This document shows, in pieces, positions 1 through 13,310 of a stretch of 64,000 nucleotides of DNA. The notes under the pieces are model-generated. The model was not told the DNA's origin and searched no databases. It saw only the letters and a list, made by a program, of their open reading frames with translations. Position numbers and translations under genes: made by a program. Within the stretch, counting starts at the first letter, position 1, and the number at the start of each line of letters is the position of its first letter. The DNA lies in NCBI RefSeq assembly GCF_964019385.1, contig NC_088654.1, positions 946,401-1,010,400 on the forward strand, read 5' to 3'. The DNA comes from Sycon ciliatum. Its lineage: Eukaryota > Porifera > Calcarea > Leucosolenida > Sycettidae.

Positions 1-1399
<1,399 letters not shown>

Positions 1400-1406
1400 A
1401 GGGCGG

Positions 1407-4400
1407 AATACTTCGCTTTCCAGACCCCAGTCGTCGGCCACGGACCGTTCCCGTGCGGCGTTGCACCCTAGAGCCGCGAGTTCTATGCAATCCTCTCAAT
1501 CTGTTGCTGCTGCTTCATCCATGCAGCCCCTGCGTGTGGATCTGCCTGCTCTCGCGTGCTCGGAGGCGGCTTCGATTGATGCTACTGACCCACTGTTGTC
1601 CGCAGGTGCTTCTGCTGATTGTGCTGGGGAGTCACGGGGGTTGCGTGTTGACCTCCCTCCGGTCCGTAGTTCTGAAAATGATAGTACCACGGTTCAGCTA
1701 CCAACCCATATTGCCTCGGCTGCGGCCGATCCCTCCTATGCTGACCCTTCCTCGGCGTCTGTCGCCTCGGTTGCCGCCGGGCCTGTTGCTCGTGGTCGGA
1801 TTTCGATGGGTCAACTGGATAATCAATCCAGCCATGTTCCCCAGGTGGGGCGGTCGGAGTCGGGACCTGGCAGCAATCGTTCTGGTGGTCGGAGTAGTTG
1901 CGGGCCCTGGTCTGTCGGGGACGAGCGGGAGTACGACATTGTCAGGACATTGTTTGACGAAGTTGTTCACTGGAAACGAAACATATTTATGCTTCCACTT
2001 GGATCTGCAGGGCGCGAGTTTGTCATGGAGATAGCCAATATTATATCATTCTTCAACTTGGATACACCCTTGAGTGGCATAGCCTGGACAGTACTCACTA
2101 TTGCCTGCCATTTGCTCCTCCAAAAGCCTCTCGGATCGTCTCGAGGTGGGGAGAACGCTACCATCCTGCGATCCAGGCTCGAGTTGTGGAAAGCAGGGAA
2201 ATTGGAGGACCTACTCCTTGACGCCAGGTGTATCCAGGCTCATCTCCGGCCACGACGGGTCACCAGCGCACGCTCCGAGCGGGGTCATACCGACACTGAC
2301 TTCAGCCGACACGTGTTCAGCGGCAACATCAACTCCGCCATCCGCTGCCTGTCGGAATCTAAGAGTCCGGGTGTTTTGAGACTTGACGACATCGCCGATC
2401 CGGCCACGGGGGAAACGGTCGACGATATCCTGCGGCAGAAACATCCAGCTGGGGCAGATCCAGACCCTGATGTGCTCCTAGAAGGCGAGCCCGAGCCCGT
2501 CCGTACCGTGCTATTCGCGGCCATCACCGCTGATTTAATCAAGAAGATTGCTCGCTCGATCAAGGGCTCGTCAGGTCCATCCGGGGTGGACGCTGATGGA
2601 TGGCGAGCGATGCTGACCTGCTACGCGGCTGCCTCTGACCAGCTGTGTAGTGTACTTGCAGAAGCCGCACGCAGGATATGCACGGACAGTGTCGGCGGGA
2701 GGGATCTCGAGGCGTTCACTGCAGCCCGGTTGATTGCCCTCGACAAGCGTCCTGGTGTGCGTCCCATTGCGGTCGGCGAGGTCCATCGCCGCATCATCGC
2801 CAGGGCAGTCATGCGAGTGGTGGAGAGCGATGTTATGGACGTTGTTGCACCTTCCCAATTATGCGTTGGAATCCCATCCGCCTGCGAGACTTGTGTCCAC
2901 GCTATGCGTGAAGGGTTCAATAACCCCAGCACGGAAGGAATCCTGTTAGTTGACGCATCAAATGCGTTCAATTCCGTCAATCGTAAGGCTGCACTCCACA
3001 ACATTCGGCGTCTTTGCCCAGCACTGGCAACGTTCGCTAGCAATACCCATACGGATCGCGTGCGTTTGTTCGTGACCGGCTCTGGCGAACTACATTCAAC
3101 AGAGGGCACATGTCAGGGTGACCCTCTCGCCATGGCCATTTACGCCCTGGCCATTACCCCGCTTGTCCGCCGCCTGGCTCATCTGCACCCAGATACCTTC
3201 CAGTTGTGGTATGCAGATGATGATGCTGCCCTTGGGAGGCTGCTTCGTCTTCGCGGCTACTGGGACACGATCGCAGCTCTCGGACCACGCTATGGCTACA
3301 ATCCAAATGCTCAAAAGACTGTGCTGGTGGTCAAGAATCATCTGTTGGAGCAAGCCAATACCGTGTTTGATGGCACGGGTGTCATAATCACTGGTGAGGG
3401 GTCCAAGTACCTGGGTGCACCGATCGGGACACCTGAGTACTGCAGCCAACACCTGGCTGCGGAGGTCGGTCGCTTTTCCCGCCAGGTCCGCCGGTGTGGT
3501 GATTTTGCGGAGACCCAGCCACATGCTGCGTATACAGCCGCAGTGAGAGGGCTGGTCCCCAAGTGGAGATATCTCATGCGTGCTTCGCTCTGCTCCGGCG
3601 AGACCATGGCGCCTCTCGACAGTGCAGTGGATAATCATCTTTTGCCTCCGCTGTTGGGTCAGCCAATTGCCTCCGGGAGCGCCTTGCGCAGATTGATGTC
3701 GGCACCTTCAAAGTGTGGCGGCATAGCCATCCCGATGTTGGCGGACACTGCCACGATAATGTACAACGATACAGTTAAGACGACTCGGCCAGTGCGGGGG
3801 CTATACAGGTTCCCGGACGTGCCTGAGACTGGTCGTGTGGGATCAGCTGCTGATGGCGGGGCGGATGGTGGTGGTTCGTCTGGCCTACGGGAGATGGCGG
3901 AGGCGCTCCAGGAGGCGGAAGGCGCACGGCGGGCTGCTGCACAATCAAGGCGTCGGGCTGGCAAAGCATCTTTGGCCGGTCTGCAGGATCATCTATCCGC
4001 CACACAGCAGCTTTTGATGGACGTTGCCGGCTCTGCCGGTGTGTCTTCCTGGCTTACGGCGGAGCCTCGTCTGGCGCACGGCACCGTCTTGAATGCCAGT
4101 GACTTCCGTGATGCACTTGCTCTACGGTATGGTCTGCAGCTCCCTGGGCTACCGTCCACTTGTGTCTGTGGTGATGCCTCCACGATGGACCATTTGCTAA
4201 CCTGCCCCGCCGGCGGGTATCCATCTGCCCGGCACGATAATGTGCGTGACATCCTGGCGGAGACGCTCTCCGAAGCTGTTCGCGATGTCGAGACAGAGCC
4301 ACGTCTCCGGCCGCTGTCTGGCGAGGATCTGCCCTATGCGACGGCTAACCGGACTGATGAGGCTCGGCTGGACATTCGTGCCCGGGGCTTCTGGACAAGG

Positions 4401-4981
4401 CAGCAAGACGCTTATTTTGATGTTAGGGTAACCCACCCTAAGGCGTCTGTGCTGTCTGGTCCAGAAGTCCTTAACCAACTCAGGGCCCATGAACGGCAAA
4501 AGAAGCAGCAGTACGGTGCCAGGGTCACTGAAGTCGAGAGAGGCTCTTTCACCCCTCTTGTGTTCGCCACGAATGGGATGGCGGGGCCGGAGTGCTCACG
4601 ATTCCTGGCGACACTTGCCGGTCGGCTCGCGGAGCGCAATAAAGACATCCGGTATTCAAGAATCGTCAGTGCATTGCGTGTTCGGCTGGCATTCTGCCTC
4701 GTACGGTGGGCAATAACCTGCTTTCGCGGTTGCCGATCATCCTACCAGCGTCGCGTCCGCTCGTCGTTGTTGGTGCAGTGTCGACAGGCTGCCGGCTGAG
4801 ATTCAGTGTCCATGCGTCAATCTGGACAATATAACAATAGCTGAAAGACCTTAACAATTGATTACTTCTCTTGACATACTAGTGCATTCTCTCTTTCTTT
4901 CTCTCTTTCGTTCTTACTCACTCTTTTCCATCACTTGTGTGCTCACCATCATATTTTTTTGCCCGTAAAAGTGGTTTGGTC
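1407..4981 (+). mobile_element. Full-length non-LTR retrotransposon inserted in (AGT)n
   Basis: The element lies between two (AGT)n blocks of the same orientation. Its 5' end is placed at about 1407 because the broken copy at 6487-7640 starts with the same bases (AATACTTCGC...). It contains a short 5' leader, one long ORF (1485-4799) and a 182-bp 3' UTR that runs straight into AGT triplets, with no poly(A) tail. Insertion into simple repeats is known for some non-LTR families (for example Dong in TAA repeats). The C-terminal nuclease-like domain is consistent with a restriction-like-endonuclease type of element rather than an AP-endonuclease type. Clade assignment needs a tree. Confidence 0.85.
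1485..4799 (+). CDS. Reverse transcriptase / putative restriction-like endonuclease polyprotein
   Basis: An open frame of 1,104 codons from the first in-frame ATG (1485), with no internal stop, in a locus otherwise full of broken elements. The N-terminal ~150 residues are Ser/Ala-rich. A conserved block around residues 160-270 (VHWKRN, LLLQKP, LELWKAGKLEDLL) is one I associate with a widespread family of uncharacterised RT proteins in cnidarians and sponges. The RT core follows: PGVRPIAVGE, motif A with VDASNAFNSV (~residue 490), motif B GTCQGDPLA (~541), and the catalytic YADDD (~576). Near residue 893 there is a C-x1-C-x7-H-x3-C cluster. RLDIRARGFW and AYFDVRVTHP (~960-983) resemble the PD-(D/E)xK nuclease core. 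No AP-endonuclease motifs were seen. Intactness suggests recent activity; the nuclease assignment is an inference. Confidence 0.85.
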   Translation: MQSSQSVAAASSMQPLRVDLPALACSEAASIDATDPLLSAGASADCAGESRGLRVDLPPVRSSENDSTTVQLPTHIASAAADPSYADPSSASVASVAAGPVARGRISMGQLDNQSSHVPQVGRSESGPGSNRSGGRSSCGPWSVGDEREYDIVRTLFDEVVHWKRNIFMLPLGSAGREFVMEIANIISFFNLDTPLSGIAWTVLTIACHLLLQKPLGSSRGGENATILRSRLELWKAGKLEDLLLDARCIQAHLRPRRVTSARSERGHTDTDFSRHVFSGNINSAIRCLSESKSPGVLRLDDIADPATGETVDDILRQKHPAGADPDPDVLLEGEPEPVRTVLFAAITADLIKKIARSIKGSSGPSGVDADGWRAMLTCYAAASDQLCSVLAEAARRICTDSVGGRDLEAFTAARLIALDKRPGVRPIAVGEVHRRIIARAVMRVVESDVMDVVAPSQLCVGIPSACETCVHAMREGFNNPSTEGILLVDASNAFNSVNRKAALHNIRRLCPALATFASNTHTDRVRLFVTGSGELHSTEGTCQGDPLAMAIYALAITPLVRRLAHLHPDTFQLWYADDDAALGRLLRLRGYWDTIAALGPRYGYNPNAQKTVLVVKNHLLEQANTVFDGTGVIITGEGSKYLGAPIGTPEYCSQHLAAEVGRFSRQVRRCGDFAETQPHAAYTAAVRGLVPKWRYLMRASLCSGETMAPLDSAVDNHLLPPLLGQPIASGSALRRLMSAPSKCGGIAIPMLADTATIMYNDTVKTTRPVRGLYRFPDVPETGRVGSAADGGADGGGSSGLREMAEALQEAEGARRAAAQSRRRAGKASLAGLQDHLSATQQLLMDVAGSAGVSSWLTAEPRLAHGTVLNASDFRDALALRYGLQLPGLPSTCVCGDASTMDHLLTCPAGGYPSARHDNVRDILAETLSEAVRDVETEPRLRPLSGEDLPYATANRTDEARLDIRARGFWTRQQDAYFDVRVTHPKASVLSGPEVLNQLRAHERQKKQQYGARVTEVERGSFTPLVFATNGMAGPECSRFLATLAGRLAERNKDIRYSRIVSALRVRLAFCLVRWAITCFRGCRSSYQRRVRSSLLVQCRQAAG

Positions 4982-6272
<1,291 letters not shown>

Positions 6273-6570
6273 TTCTGTTATTTTCCATCGGAAGCCTCAA
6301 CACAACTCTTTGAATTGTCTTGCAAAGATAACGCATCCATCAAGATTTCCATTTATACTGCTATTTAACCACTCCCTGACTGTCTGACTCAAGCAGGAGT
6401 TCAGCGAGATAAACACTAGATAACCAGGAAATTGTTTCTAGTATCGTGAGGTGTTTTTCATGGGAACACACCTTTTTGACTTTTTCCGGATCTGCCCCAG
6501 CTGGATGTTTCTGCCGCAGGATGTCGTCGACCGTTTCTCCCGTGGCCGGATCAGCGATGTTGTCAAGTCT

Positions 6571-6630
6571 CAAAACACCCGGACTCTTAGATTCCGATCT
6601 CAAAACACCCGGACTCTTAGATTCCGACAG
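6571..6630. repeat. 30-bp tandem duplication inside the truncated copy
   Basis: Two adjacent 30-bp units (6571-6600 and 6601-6630) differ only at their ends. They duplicate ten codons (SESKSPGVLR) on the minus strand relative to the intact element, so the duplication arose in this copy. Confidence 0.9.
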
Positions 6631-7292
6631 GAAGCGGATCGCGGAGTTGATGTTGCCGCTGAACACGTGCCGGCTGAAGTCAGTGTCGGTATGGCCCTGA
6701 TTGGAGCGTGCACTGGTGACCCGTCGTGACAGGGAAGGGAGCCTGGATACACCTGGCATCAAGGAGTAGGTCCTCCAATTTACCGCTCTCTACAACTCGA
6801 GCCTGGACCGCAGGATGGTAGCGTTCTCCCCGCCTCGAGACGTCCCAAGAGGCTTTTGGAGAAGCAAATTGCAGGCAATAGTGAGTACTGTCCAGGCCAT
6901 GCCACTCAAGGATGTCTCCATGACAAACTCGCGCCCTGCAGATCCAAGTGGAAGCATAAATATGTTTCGTTTCCAGTGAACAACTTCGTCAAACAATGTC
7001 CTGGCAATGTCGTACTCCCGCTCATCCCCGACAGACCAGGGCCCGTAACTACTCCGACCACCAGAAAATTGCTGCTAGGTCCCGACTCTGACCGCCCCAC
7101 CTAGTGAACATGGTTAGTTTGATCATCTAGTTGACCCGCTGAGATCCGACCACAAGCAACGGGCTCGGCGGCAAATGAGGCGACAGGCCCCGAGGGAGGG
7201 TCATCATAAGCGGGATCGGCCGCAGTCGAGGCAACATGGATTGGTTGCTGAACCGTGGTACTATTATTTCCAGAACTACCGACCGGATGGAG

Positions 7293-7494
7293 GTCAGCAC
7301 GCAACTCCCGCGACTCCCCAGCGCAACCAGCAGAAGCGCCTGTGGACAGTGGGTCAGTAGCGTCAATTGAAGCCGTCTCCGAGCATGGAGGGTGGTCAAC
7401 ACGCAACTCCCGTGACTCCCCAGCACAACCAACAGAAGCGCCCGCGGACAGTGGGTCAGTAGTGTCAATTTACGCCGTCTCCGAGCACACGAGA
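7293..7494. repeat. ~101-bp tandem duplication inside the truncated copy
   Basis: The segment beginning GTCAGCACGCAACTCCC at 7293 recurs from 7394 (GTCAACACGCAACTCCC) with several substitutions, so it is older than the 30-bp duplication. The intact element at 1485 onward has a single copy of this stretch. Confidence 0.8.
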
Positions 7495-7646
7495 GCAGGC
7501 AGATCCACCCGCAGGGCTGCATGGATGAAGCAACAGCATCAGATTGAGAAGAATATTGCAAAGAACTTGCGTCTCCATGGTGCAATGCTGCACGGGAGCG
7601 TTCCGCGGCCGACGACTGGGGTCTGGAAAGCGAAGTATTTAAACAC

Positions 7647-7649
7647 AGC

Positions 7650-7733
<84 letters not shown>
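7647..7733. repeat. (AAC)n microsatellite
   Basis: About 29 AAC triplets, immediately next to the 5' end of the truncated retrotransposon copy (7640) and just upstream of the second LINE. Confidence 0.97.
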
Positions 7734-7734
<1 letters not shown>

Positions 7735-7934
7735 CGACATCATCAACACATCAGTCAACTAGCTGGAGAGCGGAAGCAGTTTTTGGAGCTCTGTAGTTTT
7801 TTTAGCATAATAGTCCGCTCCCAGCCCGTATGGCTGTGGATGCACAGGTAGCAAACTAGATCACTTAGAGTGCTGATTCACCACAACCGCCAGGCGTCAA
7901 AGCCGGAAACAGAGCTGATACGGAGCCCTAGTGA

Positions 7935-9209
7935 CAGCTCTCGTCTTCAACACTGAAGAAGAACACTGTTGTATTCCCCTCGCCAGCCCAGGTAAGCGTG
8001 GGGGCCTACATAAAGCTCCTAGAAGAGCAAGGTATCACCGGCATCATTTCGATACAGACAACAAGCAGGGGTCAATGTAGACTTACCGTTGAGTCATATG
8101 AAAAAGCCAAATTGTTGGTCCTCAATGGCTTCGATTGCAACGGCGAACGGGTTTCACCACGCTTCGTTTCCGCACCAACAACACAGTTACACATCCATGA
8201 TGCTCCGATCTGGATCTCAGACTGTGTCCTAAAAGCTGCGCTCTCACCGTACGGAAAGCTTATTGGTGAGATACGACACGGCAAAATCAAACTTTCAAAC
8301 GGCACCCAAACAGCAACTGGTGTGCGATTCGCCACTTTCGAACTCAAACCAGGCAGTTCGATCCCGTCGTACCTGCGTACGACAGAAGGCTCCCACAAGC
8401 ACCGCATCATCTACAACGGCCAGGTAGGCACGTGCAGGCTATGTGGCCAGCTTGGTCACATCGCGCGTACCTGCCGAAACCGTCGCAGTGCACACACCTC
8501 CACGCATGCCGGCAGAGAAGGCAGCAGCACTGGCAGCACAGAGCGGAACATGAACAGCGGAGCTGAAGCGGAGTCTCACCCTACTGATTCGGCACCAACA
8601 GCGCCCCCGAGTTTGACCCACGCCAGCGCCATATCCCAAACGGCCTCCGACGGTGCCAACACTACGCCGAACGCAGACCTGCTCCCGAGCTCGCACCCAA
8701 GCGACCCAGTCAACAACCAGTGCGAGTCGCACGAACACGACATCGCATCGCCCATGTCGGCAACCAGCACGACCGTGCACCCCGGAACGCCGCCAGGCAG
8801 CACAAATACAAGTACGACAACATCCAACTTACCGCACACCGACACAATTATTCCGGCAACCAAGTGTAATCACCCAGATTCGGCAAGTGCTGAAGACCTC
8901 CTCTCCTCACTCGTGACTTACACAGACATGTCTAACCAACCAGCAAACCCCTGGATTACCTCCGAACGACCCAGGAGACCCAGTCCCAATGCGACATCTT
9001 CACCTGATTTCAAAAATTCCAAAAAAACTAAAAGAGAGCAACAACATCGACCCTGGCCAAAGCCAACCCCTTGCCCCAGCACAGGGCTCACGCTTCAGCC
9101 CACTGGTGTCACAGGATACTCAATCCTAGCGCTGTCCTCCACACTATCAGTGAGAACAATACCTTCAATTGCGGAAATACCAAAAAAACGAAACAAATTC
9201 CAAAAATAA
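7935..9209 (+). CDS. LINE ORF1 (gag-like, RRM-like domain plus CCHC knuckle)
   Basis: Open from just after a TGA at 7932 to the stop at 9207-9209. There is no ATG near the start; the first conserved part begins around GTG 7998, so the 5' end may be damaged or use a non-ATG start. The N-terminal half (LEEQGITGIISIQ, YEKAKLLVLNGFDCNGERV) resembles the RRM-like nucleic-acid-binding domain of LINE ORF1 proteins. A zinc knuckle follows, C-R-L-C-x4-H-x4-C (about nt 8430-8475). The rest is low-complexity, rich in Ser, Thr, Pro and Asn. ORF1 proteins of this kind bind element RNA in the cytoplasmic particle. The C-terminus has a simple Lys-rich tail. Confidence 0.8.
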   Translation, partial: QLSSSTLKKNTVVFPSPAQVSVGAYIKLLEEQGITGIISIQTTSRGQCRLTVESYEKAKLLVLNGFDCNGERVSPRFVSAPTTQLHIHDAPIWISDCVLKAALSPYGKLIGEIRHGKIKLSNGTQTATGVRFATFELKPGSSIPSYLRTTEGSHKHRIIYNGQVGTCRLCGQLGHIARTCRNRRSAHTSTHAGREGSSTGSTERNMNSGAEAESHPTDSAPTAPPSLTHASAISQTASDGANTTPNADLLPSSHPSDPVNNQCESHEHDIASPMSATSTTVHPGTPPGSTNTSTTTSNLPHTDTIIPATKCNHPDSASAEDLLSSLVTYTDMSNQPANPWITSERPRRPSPNATSSPDFKNSKKTKREQQHRPWPKPTPCPSTGLTLQPTGVTGYSILALSSTLSVRTIPSIAEIPKKRNKFQK

Positions 9210-9240
9210 ATAAAAAATAATTGAATTCATCAGTTCGAAT

Positions 9241-12160
9241 TTCATCAGCTCGAACGTCAGGTGTCTGTTCAACAAGATGGACGAGCTTAGCCACGTGGCA
9301 GAGTTGCAACAACCGTCAATAATCGCCATCCAGGAAACCTGGGCGGATCCATGGGACAGCGACGGGATGTACGCCATCAACGGCTACAAACTCATAAGAG
9401 CGGACCGGGACACCTTTGGTGGAGGAATCGCCACATACATACCCCACAGCTGCCAACACGAGACAATTACCATTCCCATGACTTAAGCGGAATGTATTTG
9501 GATTAGAATAACAATCGGCCAAGCCTCCCTTGTGGTAGGGAACATCTACCGTCCCCCGCGGTCCGACTCGGCAGAGTTCGTGATGGAACTGGAGAGAGCC
9601 ATAAAGCTAGCTGAAAGACCCCAGGATGAGATACTTCTTCTTGGCGACTTCAACGCCAAGAACTGCTTGTGGCACCCCAGCGACACCACTGATGCCTTAG
9701 GTGAGGACCTTCATTGGCTGTGCGAGACTCGTGGCCTCACACAACACGTCTCCTTTGCCACCCACCTACGCCAACACACACCTACATCGTGCCTGGACCT
9801 GGCCATCTCTAGCCTCAGCCCCAATAACATCACCATCACAAGCCTGCCCCCTATGGGTGCCTCTGATCATGTTGTCATACAAGGCAACCTACGACCCCAG
9901 CAGCACACCACCCACAGAAACAATAATACCAATAATAATAAAAATGAGAGCAGTACTACACAGCAGAGCACCTCGCACACATACTGGTTGTGGAGCGAGG
10001 AACGCATTGCGTCCCTGCGTGAAGCTCTTGCTACCTGCAATCTGCAGTACGATCCACATCCCACTGACCTTCAGCCAGTAACCTCATTCTGGAACTCCTG
10101 GAGAGACCAGATACTGAAACTAGCCATGCACCCCTGCCAAGTGACCAGAAGCAAGTCCGGCAAAAATACTACGCCCACTCGTCACTGGATGACGAAAGAT
10201 CTCCTAAGCCAGATCAAGACAAAGCACAAACAGTTCCACACCTACAAGGCGACCCAACTAGACTCAGATTGGAAACTGTACACAGCCCAGCGTAACCGAG
10301 TAACCGCTCTTTTGCGACAGGGTAAGTCCAATTTTGTCCAGCAACCAACGTCAACGGGTACAAACCTCCACCGTCTACTGAAGCACCTGAAGAAACCGCC
10401 TAAGCAAACAATTCCCACACTATCGACAGCCTACTCCACTGCAGCCACGGCTATGGAGAAGGCAACAGCTCTCAACAAGTTCTTTATCTCCGAAAGCCAA
10501 CAGTCCATCGACAAGACCACCTGTACTACACCAGACATCAACACTACACCTGACATCAGTCATACTCTAAATACAATCGCAGCAACAGTGGAAGAGGTCG
10601 AGAAGCTTCTAAGCAGTCTAGACACTGGCAAGAGCCCAGGCTTTGACAACATCCCAACTCGGCTCCTGAAAGAAACTGCAAAGGAAATCTCCCCATCTCT
10701 CACTAGTCTCTACAATCTGTCCTTCAGAACCGGAGAAATACCACAGGATTGGAAAGACGCAACTATTACACCCATCCCCAAGTCGGGCAACCCCTCCCAT
10801 CCTACCAACTACAGACCCATCTCCCTGCTCAGTATAATATTATACATCATCAAAAACACAAGAAAAAGTCCACTCTTGTCTGTACAATCACATAGCACCG
10901 CACTTACCCTCCAACCAATCCGGCTTCAGGAAACAAGACGGGACCGAACTGCAACTCGCACGGATCGTCCACCAGATATCCACAGCTAGAGATGCGGGGA
11001 AGCATGTTGTTACGTGTTTCTTCGATCTTAGTAAAGCCTTTGATCATGTATGGCATCAAGGCTTGCTGAAAAAGCTGAGCCACTACGGTGTCAACGGCAA
11101 GGCTCACAATTGGCACGAAGCCTACTTGACAAGACGCAGACAGCGGGTGCAGGTTGAAGGCACAACATCCGCCTTCATACCAATACCAGCGGGAGTGCCC
11201 CAGGGCTTGGTCCTGGGACCACTTCTGTTCCTGGCGTACACCATTGACCTGCCCACTGCCTGTGAAAATGCTACAACCTCGTGTAGCCAGTTCGCGGACG
11301 ACACCGCACTAATTGCCATTGCAGGCAGCTACATTGAGTGTGAGGCTGCGCTACAAAGAAGCGTCGATGCCGCAGCAGAATGGCTAGAGCGCTGGGACCT
11401 GCTAGTCAATAAAACGAAAACCGTCATCCTCCCGTTCTACCATGCTAACCGCCCCCCCCCCCCCCCCTGACTACCCGAAATAAAACTTGGGCAAACCCTA
11501 CTAGAAACAGTAACACAACATCGTCACCTCGGCATCATCTTTGAGCACGACCTAAGATGGTCAGCCCACCTTGACTTTGTGCTGAAAAAAGCCGTAAAAT
11601 CTTTTAATATTCTCTTTAGGCTCAAATCAACTCTACACACAAAATCACTCTCTCTTATTTACAAAACATATATCCTGCCTATAGTTGAATATGCATGCAT
11701 TGCTGTCACCCCGCTCTCAATCACAGCCCTTGACCGTCTTGAGCGAATCCAGCGCAAGGCGGCCAGAATCTGCCTCCGTCTCCCCCTCTACAATCCTCTG
11801 AATCATTCAACACTGCTCCATCGGCTCAAATGGCCGACAATGTTCTCTCGCCGCAAAGTGAAGCTCACCCTTCTTGCTCACTCCATAAAATACCAATATG
11901 CCCCACAACACATACGCTTGCTCAACACCCCCCTCAAGTTACGGCCCAGTACAGCCTTCAACACGCACGCACTTGGCACCTCCCACCCTCCAGAACCGAT
12001 CGCTGTAAAGACTCCCCTGTACAAGTCCCTAGAATACTACAATGTCCTCCCTGCTAGCATTCGTGACATCTCCTCCCGACCTGCTTTCAAACAAGAAATC
12101 TGCTCACTGCTGATTAACTCAATCTGCTCCTGCAGCGCTCACCCTCTCCCATACTTGTAA
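9241..12160 (+). pseudogene. LINE ORF2 (endonuclease-reverse transcriptase), broken
   Basis: Endonuclease signatures are clear: IAIQETWADPW, VVGNIYRPPRS, LLLGDFNAKNCLWH, MGASDHVVI. RT follows: TGKSPGFDNIPTRLL, TNYRPISLLS, FFDLSKAFDHVWHQGL, AGVPQGLVLGPLLF, and the catalytic SQFADDTALI near 11290. The C-terminal region (KTYILPIVEYA, RIQRKAARICL) runs to a stop at 12158-12160. Damage: an in-frame TAA at 9484, a frameshift plus loss just after RPISLLS (~10835), and a frameshift at a C homopolymer (11452-11467). Nonfunctional as it stands. Confidence 0.9.
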
Positions 12161-12265
12161 AGTTCAAAGTGATGTAAATCACTTTCCAACTGTTTAACCC
12201 ACAATCTCACTTTCTCATAAAGTTATCTCTTATTGGCGACGGTGCCATCGGGAGAATAAAGAATT

Positions 12266-12845
12266 CAAACGACAACAAGAAATACATTGCAAGTACCTAC
12301 TGGCCGAAACCTGTGGCTGCACCGATGAAGACTGGAGCTTCCTTGACGTTTCTCAGCCTGAAGTTGGGAGAAGATGGCGGCTCTGGGGTTAGCTCAGAGT
12401 GCAACCAATAGTCTCCACGCCCGTCCGAGAGAGGGGAGCGGACGTAGGCTGCACAAGACATGTGTTAGCCGAAGGCTGAACAGCTGGAGAAGCAGTCGCG
12501 GAGGTCCCACAGTGCTTCGCAAGTAGCTGGTATACGGTTTCTGGTATACTTGTAGGACGACATTGACCACAAATCGCACAGTTCTAGGACAACCATCCTC
12601 AAAACTACCAGTGTAACGGAAAGGCCGTTTTCCAAGGAATAATCAACTTCATCAACCCAACAGGTTATATATGACAATAATTATAATAAGTGTGAAAGCT
12701 GGCAATAAGTGTATAGTGTATAGTGTATAGTGTATAGTGCACCTCAGATGCTAGGCATGAGGTGAGAACTGTTACACACATCCGTGCAAGTTTGCGAAGA
12801 TGTGGGAGCTGGGGTCCCGACTTGCTGCTTCATCAAGTCTGTCTC
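12266..12845. other. No recognisable gene; short GTGTATA tandem
   Basis: Nothing identifiable in 12266-12708. At 12709-12736 there are four copies of the 7-mer GTGTATA. The stretch probably contains decayed LTR-element sequence, because an integrase-family retroelement remnant follows on the minus strand. Confidence 0.5.
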
Positions 12846-13310
12846 TCACACCCACATAATCTGGCGTGAAAGATGCACTGGGCCACCCACAAGTAGAGTT
12901 GCCAACGTCATCACCGCCTTCCTTTTCAACTCGATGGGTAGCTCTGCTGGCCTGTGGAGCTCCATGAGAGGCCAGTTCTCCGTCGACTCCCTCAGGAATT
13001 GGTATCCCTGCCACCATGTGTCGTCTACAGCCAGGTCACAGGCCTTCTTGCCGCAGATGCCCTTGCCGGCTGGGTTGCCCTGAACATGCCTCCACTGGCC
13101 TCCATTAGTAGCTGTTTGAATTTCAGCGATCTTGTTGGCCACGTCCACTTCGAAGTCTTTTGTGATCTGATCTAACACAGAACGTTCTGTGAGTCAGTCC
13201 AGAATATGTGCTCCTTGACCGGAATACCGAGTGCTTCTCCAACTACAGCACTCACATGTACTCCGAGGGCCGCACCACGAAGCTCGAGCCTGGGGGTGGT
13301 AACCTTCTTC
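12846..13310 (-). pseudogene. BEL/Pao pol remnant (RNase H region)
   Basis: On the minus strand, from 13304 down, TTPRLELRGAALGVHV and HIFWTDSQNVLC match the RNase H region of BEL/Pao pol, where the family has T-I-P-R-L-E-L and F-W-T-D-S. After a frameshift near 13175 the reading continues with EVDVANKIAEIQTATNGGQW, RHVQGNPAG and TWWQGYQFL, corresponding to the usual V-A-N-R-I-A-E-I, W-R-Y-V-P-G-x-x-N-P-A-D and W-W-x-G-P-x-F-L motifs. Nothing upstream or downstream of this fragment survives. It may belong to the same superfamily as the LTRs at 31.7, 40.8 and 62.2 kb, but that cannot be tested from pol alone. Confidence 0.75.

Larger units (their letters stand above)
6487..7640 (-). pseudogene. 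Inverted, 3'-truncated copy of the (AGT)n retrotransposon
   Basis: Read on the minus strand this matches the 5' leader and N-terminal third of the element at 1407-4981, including VHWKRNIFMLPLGSAGREF, TDTDFSRHVFSGNINSAIR and ETVDDILRQKHPAGADP. Homology ends at about 6487, after ADP. The RT and nuclease regions are missing, so this copy keeps its 5' end and loses its 3' end, the opposite of usual 5' truncation. It has stops, deletions and two internal tandem duplications: a 30-bp unit at 6571-6630 and a ~101-bp unit at about 7293-7494. Its 5' end abuts (AAC)n, which reads (GTT)n on the element's own strand. Confidence 0.9.
7736..12265 (+). mobile_element. LINE (AP-endonuclease type), near full length, inactive
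   Basis: A two-ORF non-LTR retrotransposon: CCHC gag-like ORF1 then EEP endonuclease-RT ORF2, with a 3' UTR ending near GGGAGAATAAAGAATTC. The 5' leader contains GAGCTCTGTAGTTTTTTT, close to GAGCTCCGTAGTTTTCGC in the leader of the LINE at 24.8 kb, suggesting related promoters. ORF2 is broken by a stop and frameshifts. The ORF layout and C-terminal region fit the Jockey/CR1 group broadly; I cannot place it more exactly. Confidence 0.85.

Noticed and set aside
2285-4302. Several minus-strand frames across the first retrotransposon
   Set aside because: Antisense shadows of the RT ORF with no domain content of their own.
12465-12677. Minus-strand 70-codon frame upstream of the BEL remnant
   Set aside because: No family resemblance, and neighbouring sequence is decayed.
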